From CAVYXZ01 sp965223835 (lineage in GTDB: Bacteria; Chloroflexota; Anaerolineae; Aggregatilineales; Phototrophicaceae): a DNA stretch of 64,000 nucleotides. The DNA lies in NCBI GenBank assembly GCA_965223835.1, contig OZ245023.1:496001-560000 (forward strand), in the 5' to 3' direction. The translations under genes and the position numbers were made by a program. This document shows positions 18,392-27,319 of this stretch, piece by piece (positions within the stretch are counted from its first letter, which is position 1; the number at the start of each line of letters is the position of its first letter). The notes below the pieces were generated by a model that ran no database searches, was not told where the DNA came from, and saw nothing but the letters and a program-made list of their open reading frames with translations.

Positions 18392-20704
18392 CAGGCAAAT
18401 CCTCAAGAAAGGTTTGCTTTGCCTGTTGCCGGAAAGCCTCCCGCGTGTGAGGCATGGTATTCGTATTGTCTACAGCAAAATTGGTCTTTTATGCCGTTAA
18501 TCGGTGGTTCTGATGTACAGCGTGGCAAACGACCGTTGCTACGCTGGGAATCATTTACCCGTTGCCGCCCTACTCGTTCAGACCTCCAGGAATGGTCAGA
18601 AACATCGGCCTATGGCGTGATTTGTGGCTCCATCTCCGGGCTGGTAGTGCTTGACCTGGATGATGCAGTGCTGGCGGAGCGCTTTTTCCAGCGATTCCCC
18701 CACTTGATTGATACGTTCATCGTTCAATCAGGTACCAGGTCTACCCCCCATATCTATTGGCGAGTTGACTTTCCGGTTAAGACGCGCCAATTCCCTGGTG
18801 CGGACCTGAAAGCTGAGGGTGGCTATGTGGTAGGTCCTGGTTCACAGATTGCGGATGCCCGGTGGCAAGTGCTCGTTCAGCAACCGGTACGCTCCATTAC
18901 GCGTGACGAGCTTGAGACGGTCATTCAATTCTTGCGACCCGAGGCACCGCTGGCAGCACCGTTGCCCGCATCAGCTACAACCGTTGCCCCGGCTAAGGAT
19001 TATCCAGCCATTTATCGTTTTCTGGTAGAACGTGTGGGAGGCCGTAATCAGGCATTGTTCACGACAGCGCGGTATATGCGTGATGCGGGTCATATAGCGG
19101 CGCAAGCGACTCTTCAGCTAGCGGACCTGCATGCGCGACAATCGGCGGTGGATTCGGCCTGTAAGGAACCTTATAGCCGTCGTTACGCTGAAGCGCTGCG
19201 CACAATAGCCAGCGTATACTCACGCCCGGCCCAACATCAGAATCCAATAGAAGACGATAATGTCAGTTATTATCCGAATCAGGTTCGGGAGGCGTTGCTC
19301 AGTCGCCCGGATGGAGCCGCCATTGGTCGCACCCTGGAAGGCGCAGTTTTACGCGGTGTGCAGCCTGGTGCGCTGGTAACGGAACCGTTGCTATGCCGAT
19401 TGCTCTCCGGCCTTGTCAGTCGGGAAACCATACGTAAGGCATTGCGGGCGCTGGATGAAAACGGTGTGGCATTCTTTTGTCCCCCTGAGAACCCCCCGGC
19501 GGATGCTGAAATCCCTGACGGGATGGCAAGCCAAAAAGATGCCTTTTTGTCAGGTGGACAAAAGCAGACAACCTGTGCCCGGCAGTATCAATTGCCAACA
19601 CCGTCCCGGTTGTGTCAACGACTGGGCATATCGAATAAAGGTAGTGATCCGATTACGTTGGCTGATATTCGGAGTTCACGCTTATATCGGCAAGCCTTAC
19701 ATCGGGGCTTATTGAAGCGGCGTCCGGGCACTTATGCGCAACGGGTGCTGGCTAAACGGCTGGGCATCAGTCCGCGGTCAGTGCGGCGTTATAACCGGGA
19801 CATGCCCATCCAATCGACGCCGACTTACCGGGAAACGCCGATCCTGTGGCTCAATCTCAGTCAGATTCCTCAGGCATGTGACCTCATCCGGCATCAGCTT
19901 GACACGCGCGGTCAGTTTCTGCTGGATGAGACCGGCAAGCGTTGGCCGGTCAAACGGGAGATTGCGGCCCAGCTTTTGCAACGTGGCCTGCGCGTTTCGC
20001 ATATGCATCAGCGGCCAAATTACTACTGGTATGGTGAACTGGAGGCGCAGTCGGCTATAGCTGAGCACGATGCACCGCATGCTAAGTGTCGGCACGCCGA
20101 CACTTACGACGCAATCCAGGCTGCTGATGTGACTGGTAAAGAAGTGGCTGATCGGTTGAATCAACCATATCTGGCAAATGACGTGGAACCAGTTGTTCAC
20201 GATAGCCCGGATTCGGTGCGAGAAGGCCGATTGACGCGCTCGGCGGATACAGAGGCGGTAGTTCCAGCCAAAACGCTGCCAGCTCGCCATAAACGCCGAT
20301 TTAAGCGACCGTTGGTCAATGCAGTGGCGGAGCAATTAGCACAACGGGCGTTTACCGCCATTGGGAATTTGAGCTTGCCGAACGCACGGCGGCTGGTTGA
20401 GACGTATGGCAATGAGGCGGTACAGGCAGCGCTGCGCAAACTAAGCTGGCTGCGGGAAAATTATGGAATCAGCAATCCAGTCGGGATGCTCGTAACGTTG
20501 ACACGCACCAGCTGGCGTTCGCGTCACCAACAGCCTGCGCCAGGCTATCACACGGAGCCATTGCGTAAGCCGCGCCATGTGAAGTATGTTGCGCCACCGG
20601 CTGATCCGCTGTGGGAATCAACGGCGTATCAGGCATGGCGGACAGCATTCTTTGGCCTGGACGATTATGCGACGGCGCTGCCGCTTGAGGAGATGAGTTT
20701 CTGA
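18386..20704 (+). CDS. Bifunctional DNA primase/polymerase (Prim-Pol) replication protein
   Basis: 772 residues. Residues 20-190 are an archaeo-eukaryotic primase-type Prim-Pol domain: GKRPLLRWESF, VICGSISGLVVLDLDD (catalytic acidic motif), SGTRSTPHIYWRV (motif II, Ser-G-x-x-x-x-H) and LKAEGGYVVGPGS (motif III). The rest is not a recognisable helicase; it has a helix-turn-helix-like stretch (YAQRVLAKRLGISPRSVRRY) near residue 460 and a basic C-terminal third. Such proteins prime replication of plasmids and phages. The exact start is uncertain because an inverted repeat covers the first codons and no clear ribosome site is seen. It is followed at once by a coupled small ORF, a winged-helix gene and parAB. 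Confidence 0.8.
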   Translation: MQQANPQERFALPVAGKPPACEAWYSYCLQQNWSFMPLIGGSDVQRGKRPLLRWESFTRCRPTRSDLQEWSETSAYGVICGSISGLVVLDLDDAVLAERFFQRFPHLIDTFIVQSGTRSTPHIYWRVDFPVKTRQFPGADLKAEGGYVVGPGSQIADARWQVLVQQPVRSITRDELETVIQFLRPEAPLAAPLPASATTVAPAKDYPAIYRFLVERVGGRNQALFTTARYMRDAGHIAAQATLQLADLHARQSAVDSACKEPYSRRYAEALRTIASVYSRPAQHQNPIEDDNVSYYPNQVREALLSRPDGAAIGRTLEGAVLRGVQPGALVTEPLLCRLLSGLVSRETIRKALRALDENGVAFFCPPENPPADAEIPDGMASQKDAFLSGGQKQTTCARQYQLPTPSRLCQRLGISNKGSDPITLADIRSSRLYRQALHRGLLKRRPGTYAQRVLAKRLGISPRSVRRYNRDMPIQSTPTYRETPILWLNLSQIPQACDLIRHQLDTRGQFLLDETGKRWPVKREIAAQLLQRGLRVSHMHQRPNYYWYGELEAQSAIAEHDAPHAKCRHADTYDAIQAADVTGKEVADRLNQPYLANDVEPVVHDSPDSVREGRLTRSADTEAVVPAKTLPARHKRRFKRPLVNAVAEQLAQRAFTAIGNLSLPNARRLVETYGNEAVQAALRKLSWLRENYGISNPVGMLVTLTRTSWRSRHQQPAPGYHTEPLRKPRHVKYVAPPADPLWESTAYQAWRTAFFGLDDYATALPLEEMSF
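18388..18429. repeat. 12-bp perfect inverted repeat at start of primase-polymerase gene
   Basis: GCAACAGGCAAA and TTTGCCTGTTGC, 18 bases apart, lie within the first codons of the gene. They could form an mRNA hairpin hiding the start region or be a dyad bound by an initiator or repressor. Confidence 0.6.
20083..20106. other. Palindromic site, copy 1 (candidate parS-like)
   Basis: GTGTCGGC-AC-GCCGACAC at the core, extended by TAA/TTA to perfect 11-base arms. It lies inside the primase-polymerase coding sequence, read as K-C-R-H-A-D-T. The same core recurs at 22958 inside parB in another frame, which points to selection on the DNA rather than the protein. Confidence 0.6.
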
Positions 20705-20832
20705 TGCTGGAAACGATTGGGCGCTGGACCGTAACCTGGCGGCGACGATCTTTAGGAAATCCAACAACCAAAAACTTGCGCCCAGGTCAATTCGACGATA
20801 TAGTTGTATATGTAAGCATTATGCATAAGTAA
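20704..20832 (+). CDS. Small translationally coupled ORF, 42 residues, unknown
   Basis: The start overlaps the primase-polymerase stop as TGATG, the hallmark of coupled translation. The product (MLETIGRWTVTWRRRSLGNP... ending VSIMHK) is basic in the first half and matches no family I recognise. Its end lies eight bases before the winged-helix gene. It may simply be a fortuitous frame. Confidence 0.35.
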   Translation: MLETIGRWTVTWRRRSLGNPTTKNLRPGQFDDIVVYVSIMHK

Positions 20833-20840
20833 GAGAAAAT

Positions 20841-21101
20841 ATGAAAACACTGGATTCTGATTACAAAGCACCACCGATCACTGAACAGGCAATTCGACTT
20901 TTAGGGGTTCTGCGCGACAAACCAGACCATTGGCTGAAGCGTAAGGAAATCGCGGTGGCTTTGGGCAAAAATCGCCTGACGCCGTATGATATAGAATTAT
21001 TGCAACGGTTGTGTGATGAAGGTCTGGCCGAGATTGGCAAGCGACCTAATCCGACGCCGATTGGTTTTGAATATGCCTATCGTGCGCTGGCACAGGATTA
21101 A
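20841..21101 (+). CDS. Small winged-helix DNA-binding protein
   Basis: 86 residues. A helix-turn-helix pattern (LLGVLRDKPDHWLKRKEIAVALGKNRLTP, split into helices 2-3) followed by a wing (DEGLAEIGKRPNPTPIGFEYAYRAL) fits a MarR/ArsR-like winged helix without other domains. It lies between the primase-polymerase and parA, so it may regulate the module or help initiator binding. 15 bases separate it from parA. Confidence 0.65.
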   Translation: MKTLDSDYKAPPITEQAIRLLGVLRDKPDHWLKRKEIAVALGKNRLTPYDIELLQRLCDEGLAEIGKRPNPTPIGFEYAYRALAQD

Positions 21102-21116
21102 CAGGAAATCAAACTG

Positions 21117-21911
21117 ATGAAGATCATTACGCTATTGAATGAAAAAGGTGGCGTTGGTAAGACGACTGTCGCCTGCCATCTGGCAGCGGGATTGGCGATC
21201 AAGGGTCAGCGTGTGCTCCTGGTAGATGCCGATCCGCAGGGTCATGCAACGGTAATGTTTGGGATGGCAAAGGAACCCGGCCTCTATGATTTGCTGGTGC
21301 GTAACGCGCCCTATCAACAGGTCCTGCGTCCCATCTCCCCGGAAGTTTTTGAACTGTCCAATACGCCGGTTACGGGTAAATTGTTCTTGCTGCCATCGAA
21401 TATTGAGACGCGCAACATCGCCAATAGCATTAACAATATCCTGGCGTTTCGTGACCGGTTTTTGCCCCTGGAAGGCTCGTTTGATACGGTGATTGTCGAT
21501 ACGTCGCCAACACCATCGATGTTGCATGGCGCGATTGCGCTGAGTACCGATGGCATCATTATTCCGACTTTGTGTGAGATGCTGGCGTTTGATGGTGTGC
21601 GCGAGAGTCTGCTGCATCGCGATAGCTTTGTGAATAAGAAGCAGTCATTGGGCCTGGGCGGTGTCGCCTTATTGGGGATTGTGCCGACCCGTTACAAGGG
21701 CAAAACGCTCGAACACTCGGAAATGCTGCAACAGTTGATCGATGCCTTTGGCGATACCGTGTGGCCGCCATTGCACGATCGCATTATCTGGAGCGAGGCG
21801 GCCCGAGCTTACCGACCGACATTCAGTTATGCGCCAGGTTCGCGGGCTGCGGACGATGCCTGGAGCCTGGTCAATCGAGCAGAAGAGGCGATCGCTAATG
21901 TCACGACGTGA
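21117..21911 (+). CDS. parA: ParA-family partition ATPase
   Basis: 264 residues. The deviant Walker A box KGGVGKTT is at residues 10-17, switch motif LLVDADPQG at 35-43 and Walker B FDTVIVDTSPTPS near 125. No N-terminal HTH is present, so it resembles type Ib/Soj-like ParA ATPases that move DNA by gradients on the nucleoid. The overlap of its 3' end with parB (14 bases) shows they are one unit. Confidence 0.9.
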   Translation: MKIITLLNEKGGVGKTTVACHLAAGLAIKGQRVLLVDADPQGHATVMFGMAKEPGLYDLLVRNAPYQQVLRPISPEVFELSNTPVTGKLFLLPSNIETRNIANSINNILAFRDRFLPLEGSFDTVIVDTSPTPSMLHGAIALSTDGIIIPTLCEMLAFDGVRESLLHRDSFVNKKQSLGLGGVALLGIVPTRYKGKTLEHSEMLQQLIDAFGDTVWPPLHDRIIWSEAARAYRPTFSYAPGSRAADDAWSLVNRAEEAIANVTT

Positions 21912-23214
21912 CCGCTCTAAGCTGAACAAAGGTTTTGGCGCGATGCCCGAACCGGTCAGCAAAGAAGAGATTGATTTAACGCTTTATGGCGCGGGCGATA
22001 TTGCGGCGCTGGATTCGTCGCGCCGAGATGCAGTGCCGCAGGATATATTTACGATCTACCCGGATATGACGCAACCCCGCCGCGTGGTGCCCAGCGAGAT
22101 TCGCCATCGCTGGGATGGTAATCCCGCCGGAATTAGCGATGTGTTTGCGGCCTGGGTGGAGGCAATTACGCTGGAACGGGCCAGTCGTCTACCAAAGTCA
22201 CTGCCTGATGACGAACGGCAGGCGTTGGCGTTCATGGACGTCGGTGCCTATCTGGAAGGGACGTATCTCAATCAAGTTGATGACGACGAAGCTGAATTTG
22301 TGCCGGGGCCGATTGAAGCCGGGTTTCAGCAGGTGCTCCAATTGGCGGCAACCATCCGGCGCGATGGGTTAATTAACCCGATTACCATTGCTCATGCCGG
22401 GGTTGATTATCGATTGGAGACCGGCGAACGGCGCTGGTTGGCGTATCATCTGCTCTACGCCTTTTATGATGGGTCGGATGGACGTCCCGATGAACAAAAA
22501 CAGTGGCAGCGGATTCCGGCTTATGTGGTTGACGAAGCCAGCGTGTGGCGAATGGCCCATGAGAACAACGTGCGCGATGATCTCAACGCGATTGGCAAGG
22601 CCCGCCAATTCGCCTTGCTGTTGATGACGCTGTACGCCGATCAATACGCATTTACGCCGTTTCAAGATCTGGTGGAGCCGGGTGATTGTGATCGGATGTA
22701 TTACGCGCAGGTGGCTGACGGCAAGCAGTTCCCGATGCCAAGAGGGGAGTCGGAAAAGCTGCTCAACGCGATGGGTTTTACCAGCAAGAGTCAATTGCGT
22801 GAGCACCGATCATTGCTGGCGCTGCCGGATGAAGTCTGGCAATGGGCGGATGATTTAAACTGGGCACAGCGCCGCATCCGCGACATGCGCCGCCAGGCCA
22901 ATGGCGACGACGAATTGCTCGTCAGGCTTGCCCAGCGCGAAGCGGCTAAGGCCGGACTAAGTGTCGGCACGCCGACACATACGCATATCCCAGGTAACCC
23001 AAATGCCACCCCCGCCCTACCACCCGATGGTCCCCACCGTCGCGGCAAAATCCTGATTTCGCGCCAAAATCGTGCAAAAATACGTCATTTAATGGCGTTG
23101 CGGGGTGGGGCAGGGCAGTTGGGAAAAAAGGAGAAGCGCAAGCTGCGCGACGATATTGCCATCGCCCGCAACTGGTTAGAGCAGTTGGAACAGACACTGG
23201 CTGAAGATGAATAG
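21898..23214 (+). CDS. parB: ParB-family partition protein
   Basis: 438 residues from the ATG at 21898, which overlaps the parA end; longer frames upstream read through parA. The ParB/Srx CTPase-type domain appears at residues 130-240: a GLINPITIAHAG strand, LETGERRWLAY (the GERRxRA box) and AHENNVRDDLNAIGKARQFALLL. A central HTH-like helical region follows (EKLLNAMGFTSKSQLREHRSLLALPDEV). The N-terminal 100 residues and the Pro/His-rich linker near 360 are unusual. The palindrome at 22958 falls in the linker's coding sequence. Confidence 0.85.
   Translation: MSRRDRSKLNKGFGAMPEPVSKEEIDLTLYGAGDIAALDSSRRDAVPQDIFTIYPDMTQPRRVVPSEIRHRWDGNPAGISDVFAAWVEAITLERASRLPKSLPDDERQALAFMDVGAYLEGTYLNQVDDDEAEFVPGPIEAGFQQVLQLAATIRRDGLINPITIAHAGVDYRLETGERRWLAYHLLYAFYDGSDGRPDEQKQWQRIPAYVVDEASVWRMAHENNVRDDLNAIGKARQFALLLMTLYADQYAFTPFQDLVEPGDCDRMYYAQVADGKQFPMPRGESEKLLNAMGFTSKSQLREHRSLLALPDEVWQWADDLNWAQRRIRDMRRQANGDDELLVRLAQREAAKAGLSVGTPTHTHIPGNPNATPALPPDGPHRRGKILISRQNRAKIRHLMALRGGAGQLGKKEKRKLRDDIAIARNWLEQLEQTLAEDE
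22958..22981. other. Palindromic site, copy 2 (candidate parS-like)
   Basis: Same 18-base core GTGTCGGC-AC-GCCGACAC as at 20083, with identical left flank TAA and one mismatch in the right arm. Here it is read as S-V-G-T-P-T-H, a different frame from copy 1. It sits inside parB, as centromere sites often sit in or near parAB. Confidence 0.6.
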
Positions 23215-23228
23215 ATTACTTGGCGATT

Positions 23229-23250
23229 ACTTATCACTTGGCTGATAAGT
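23229..23250. terminator. Hairpin after parB; rest of 23215-23698 without a gene
   Basis: ACTTATCA and TGATAAGT form an 8-bp stem with a six-base loop 15 bases after the parB stop. No U-run follows, so it may be a weak terminator or a protein site. The remaining 450 bases are A+T-rich, hold no convincing frame and show no other structure that I could see. Confidence 0.4.
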
Positions 23251-23698
23251 GGGTTCCAGTGTCAGTGCAATGTGGTCGGTGGGGGAGTGGGGTCTGGTCT
23301 GGTGCGACGTCGCCAACTGTCAATTTGCTATGGATTAAAAGCCGTTTGAATACGATTTAAAATGCGATAGAATGCTGATCCGATTTCATCATTCATACTG
23401 CTTGGCAACTGATTGTGCAAACATCAATTCCATTTCGTTGATTGCTGATTCTGTCAGCTGGATGCCATTATGATCTTTTGTTTCGGAGCCAGATCTGAAA
23501 TCATAATTTTGCCAGCTTGATAGACAAATTTGCGCCTCTTGCAACGTTAAGTTGTACTGTTCACGCTATTCAAGTTAGCATAAATAGATGCTCATTCGAC
23601 GTAATGCTCACAGTTATTGTTTCGTGTAGTCATTATAAGATTAAGTACGATAACGATTTGAGGGCATATCCGTTCCTTTGCTCCTTTCTGCGTTTGCG

Positions 23699-26209
23699 TT
23701 AACGTGCTTGCCAGGTCACGCCAATGACCAGCGTGCGCCCATCGGAAATATTCAACACGACCACATTGGCCTGACCCGGCGCACTATAACTTTCCAGCTT
23801 CGTGCTGAAGCTGCTTTCGTTATTGGTTGCCCAACCAACGCGATTACGAATGCCAGGCTCATTCACCCACACTTTGCCGAAGCCACGGGCCGGCAAGATC
23901 AAGCCAGCCGGTGGCGTTTCGCCGCTATCAACCGGCTGGTCGGGCGTCCAGTTGTCTGCGAATGTGTCATAGGAACCATCGTTGTACAGCACATAAATCT
24001 GCCGGGTATCGCCGCGCCAGACCATTGACCCATTCTCAAACGTTTGGAACGCGGCCTCGCTAGTGACCTGGGTAAGGGGGCATTCGCCTGATATGAGCGT
24101 ATCGCGGTGCGGGCAGGTGACACGAACGGTCAGGCTCTGACTTTGAACCTGGGTTCGATTCGGGCTATAGGCGCTGAGGACAAAGCTGAGTTGGGAAGGG
24201 GAATCGGCAGGCACTGCGTAATTGAGCGTGCCCACCAATGGCTGGTTAGCATAGACTTGATTAATTTGACCATTGCCACCGCTGACCTGGATCGCTGTCG
24301 TGCTGGCCTGCGCCACATTCCAGGCCAGGGCCACTGCGCCGCCCGGTTGCGCGGTGGTTGGGTTGGCACTGAAGCTGTTGATGATCGGGACCTGATCCAC
24401 ATCACCTGGAATTTCCTCGATGTAATACTCAAAGCGACCGCCATCAATGACAAAGCGATATTCCTCCACCCAGGCCTCCAGATTGTGCTGGTGGGTGCGG
24501 ATGCGCCAGACGCGGAAGTCGGATTGACCGGGCGCGACGGTCTGGATAGTCCAGCAGGCCGGGCCTTCGATAATGTCAAACGTCGTACCCAGTGCCATTG
24601 TCTCGACGAAATCGCCCTGCGGCAGATTGCGCACCCGCAAGCCATTGGCCGCATCACCCATAGCGACCCGCGCTTGATCGCCGACCTGAAAGCCGCGATT
24701 GGGGCCATAGGGCGACCCAAAACAGGCCGCGCTATATTGCACGCCCGAACCTTCAGTTCCGACAATTGGCAACGTCAGTTCTGCTGAGTCCAGGGTGGCA
24801 TTGGTGTTTAGATTAATCAGACGCATGACCAGCACGACGAATTGGGCTTGATCGCCGGGCCAGACCGGGGCGACCACACCCGAACCGCGCGCTGGCACAA
24901 GCAGATTGGGGCGGGGGAGTTCGATGTTGCGCAATGCACCGTTGAGCAGCCGTTGCTCAAAAACCATATTCGTGTTGGGCGGTCGCTGATTCAAGGCCCA
25001 TGTCACCGAAACCCGTTCCATGCCACTCAGGATGCGGCCCATGTTGACATTGGGCGCTACTGAACTGAAGTGGGTGATAAAAAAGTCCGGTTGCGGTTGG
25101 CCGATAATCGGTAACACGATCTCGGCTCGATCATAGATCGCACCACTGCCCAGATCAATCAGCCGAAGCTGGAAGCGCACTTGCGTAGCGTTATCGCCGG
25201 GCCAGCGCGGATTCAACATCCCCAGGCCGCTATCGGGTACGAGTGGATTGGGGCGGGGAAGTTCGACATTCACCACCGTGCCACTTGTGAAAATTTGCTC
25301 AAAAACCAGATTGGAATTTGGCGGACGATTCAGCACGGCCCAGTTCACAGGGGTACGTTCATTGCCCTGTTGCAGACGCTGGGCATCAACGCTGGTCACG
25401 CCGGTGATGAAACTCTGTATGATCGCCGGTTGTGGCCGATCGACGATGGTGATAAACAGATCGCGCTGATCGTGAACACGCCCATTGAGCCGGTCCAGAA
25501 AGCGCAGCCGCAACCACACCTGATCGCTGCGATTACCCGGGTTAATCGGAGCGACAACGCCGTTGCCGGATGTATTCACCCAGGGATTGGGGCGGGGGAG
25601 TTCGACGTTGATGCGGTTGTCCGGTGCTAAAACCTGCTCAAACACCAGCGTTGTGGTCACGGGCCGGTTAATCGTTTGCCATGTGACACCAATTCGAGCG
25701 GTTCCATCCAGCAGTTCGTGGCGGGGGATCGTTGTTGTGCTAGCGGTGAAGCGGGTGATCGTCGGCACAAAACCCGCATCCGAGCCGGGATCGCCGGTGT
25801 TGCCGATGGGCAGGGTGATTCGACGTTCGCTATAGACGCGCTGGCTGAATACATCGCGCAGGACGACACGCAGCACGATTTCGTTGACACCTGTCGGGGG
25901 TTCAATCGGAGCCGCGATGCCAGCGCCCGACGATGACACCCAGGGAAACAGGCGCGGGAGTTCGACATTGATCGCGCTGCCATCAGGCAAGACCGGCTCA
26001 AAAACCAGGTTGGCAGTCAATGGTCGGTTGATCGCTTGCCACGTCACCGGCAGCCGCACCAACCGCTGGCGCAAGGTGGCGCGATTGACCACCGTGACCG
26101 CCGTCGAAAAGTCAATAATCGCCGGACTCTTATTCTGAGAGAGCGGGGCGGCCTGCGCGTTCCCAACAATGAATGACAATAGCACCGCAAGTATGATGAG
26201 TTGGCGCAT
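23699..26209 (-). CDS. Secreted repeat protein with SH3b and Ig-like domains
   Basis: 836 residues from the ATG at 26209, preceded by AGGGA; a TTG five codons earlier is in frame. Signal peptide MRQLIILAVLLSFIVGNAQA. Four tandem repeats of about 120 residues (roughly 28-520) each contain VxW, RPxxxNLVFE, NVELPRPNPxV and SGxGxxxPxxPG, then a hydrophobic strand and a closing LPI. They are followed by an SH3b-like domain (GLRVRNLPQGDFVE), an Ig/PKD-like domain (IINSFSANPTTAQPGGAVALAWNV) and a C-terminal beta domain of about 120 residues. A surface or envelope protein; no enzyme motif. Similar SH3b architecture appears at 29149. Confidence 0.75.
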   Translation of the reverse strand: MRQLIILAVLLSFIVGNAQAAPLSQNKSPAIIDFSTAVTVVNRATLRQRLVRLPVTWQAINRPLTANLVFEPVLPDGSAINVELPRLFPWVSSSGAGIAAPIEPPTGVNEIVLRVVLRDVFSQRVYSERRITLPIGNTGDPGSDAGFVPTITRFTASTTTIPRHELLDGTARIGVTWQTINRPVTTTLVFEQVLAPDNRINVELPRPNPWVNTSGNGVVAPINPGNRSDQVWLRLRFLDRLNGRVHDQRDLFITIVDRPQPAIIQSFITGVTSVDAQRLQQGNERTPVNWAVLNRPPNSNLVFEQIFTSGTVVNVELPRPNPLVPDSGLGMLNPRWPGDNATQVRFQLRLIDLGSGAIYDRAEIVLPIIGQPQPDFFITHFSSVAPNVNMGRILSGMERVSVTWALNQRPPNTNMVFEQRLLNGALRNIELPRPNLLVPARGSGVVAPVWPGDQAQFVVLVMRLINLNTNATLDSAELTLPIVGTEGSGVQYSAACFGSPYGPNRGFQVGDQARVAMGDAANGLRVRNLPQGDFVETMALGTTFDIIEGPACWTIQTVAPGQSDFRVWRIRTHQHNLEAWVEEYRFVIDGGRFEYYIEEIPGDVDQVPIINSFSANPTTAQPGGAVALAWNVAQASTTAIQVSGGNGQINQVYANQPLVGTLNYAVPADSPSQLSFVLSAYSPNRTQVQSQSLTVRVTCPHRDTLISGECPLTQVTSEAAFQTFENGSMVWRGDTRQIYVLYNDGSYDTFADNWTPDQPVDSGETPPAGLILPARGFGKVWVNEPGIRNRVGWATNNESSFSTKLESYSAPGQANVVVLNISDGRTLVIGVTWQAR

Positions 26210-26407
26210 TATAACTTCCCTCAAGGTGGTGATCTTATGCCTTAAATGTAGTCGATTCAGTCGATTCTTACTGGACGGCCAGATGACGACTGACTGACGC
26301 TAGAATCGTGGACAGGTTTGATTTTGCTAATAAATCACGCCAATTGCCTCTGGGCAAGGGCGGTTTTTACGCCATAATGTCGCCATACGAGATTAGGAAA
26401 CCCTCAT

Positions 26408-27292
26408 ATGGCTTATCAGAATGTGAAAATCATCATCAATCCGGCGGCTGGTCGAGATGAGCCGATCCTCAATACGCTGGAAACGGTGTTCCGCGACCAT
26501 GATCTACAATGGCGTGTGGATATTACGCATGATCTGGGTGATGGCAAGCGGCTGGCCCAGGCTGCGATTCAGGACGGTTGTGATCTGATCGCAGCCTATG
26601 GCGGTGATGGCACATTGATGGATGTCGCCAATGGGGTGGTGGGCAGTGATGTGCCATTGGCGTTGCTGCCGGGCGGCACGGGCAATGCACTTATCGCAAA
26701 ACTGGGCATTCCGGGGACGCTCAAGGACGCGGCGCAGCTTATCGTTGAAGCGGGGCGTGAGCAGACGATTGATGTCGGTTATGTCGAAGAGGCCGACTGG
26801 TACTTTTTACTGCGGATGGATTTCGGTATCGCCGGCGAGATGTTTCAAAAGGCCACCCGTGAACAAAAAGATCAGTACGGGATTGCCGCCTACGTCATTT
26901 CAGCCATCGAAAGCTGGCGTGACAAACAGGAAGTTCACTACCAACTGACGATTGATGGTGAAACCATTGCAGCCGAGGGGATGGTCTGTTTGATCGCCAA
27001 CATGGGGAGCATCCTGGGTGATCTTGATCTCAGCTTTGCGCCGGTTGCGCAGACGGATGATGGCTTGCTGGATGTTTATGTGGTCAAGAAAAATGTGGCG
27101 TCACTGAATACAATCGCCTCGCTGGTATTTAATCAACAGGTGTTTGCCGAGGTCTTGCAGCACTGGCGCGGTGAATCCATTCGAGTTGAAACTGACCCAC
27201 TCCAGCAGGCAGGGGTAGATGGCGATGATTTTCTGCCCACGCCGCTGACCTGTCGGGCGATTCGTGCTGGGTTAAAGGTGCTCGTGCCCTGA
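26408..27292 (+). CDS. Diacylglycerol kinase family lipid kinase
   Basis: 294 residues, the normal YegS/DgkB size. Motifs: IIINPAAG at residues 8-15, AAYGGDGTLMDVANG (nucleotide-binding GGDGT) at 60-75, ALLPGGTGNALIAKLGIP and FGIAGEMF. These cytoplasmic enzymes phosphorylate diacylglycerol, sphingosine or similar lipids; which one cannot be told. AGGA lies nine bases before the ATG. It is convergent with acylphosphatase. Confidence 0.9.
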   Translation: MAYQNVKIIINPAAGRDEPILNTLETVFRDHDLQWRVDITHDLGDGKRLAQAAIQDGCDLIAAYGGDGTLMDVANGVVGSDVPLALLPGGTGNALIAKLGIPGTLKDAAQLIVEAGREQTIDVGYVEEADWYFLLRMDFGIAGEMFQKATREQKDQYGIAAYVISAIESWRDKQEVHYQLTIDGETIAAEGMVCLIANMGSILGDLDLSFAPVAQTDDGLLDVYVVKKNVASLNTIASLVFNQQVFAEVLQHWRGESIRVETDPLQQAGVDGDDFLPTPLTCRAIRAGLKVLVP

Positions 27293-27319
27293 AATAACAC
27301 ATTATGGATAACTGGATGT

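Noticed and set aside
17773..23698. Prophage
   Set aside because: No capsid, terminase, portal, integrase or lysis genes; partition genes suggest a plasmid-type module instead.
23517..23702. 61-codon plus-strand frame after parB
   Set aside because: No ribosome site; Cys/His-rich random-looking product; runs into the convergent gene end.
23699..26209. Recombination hotspot or CRISPR-like array because of repeated DNA
   Set aside because: The repeats are diverged protein-domain repeats of about 360 bases, not short direct repeats with spacers.
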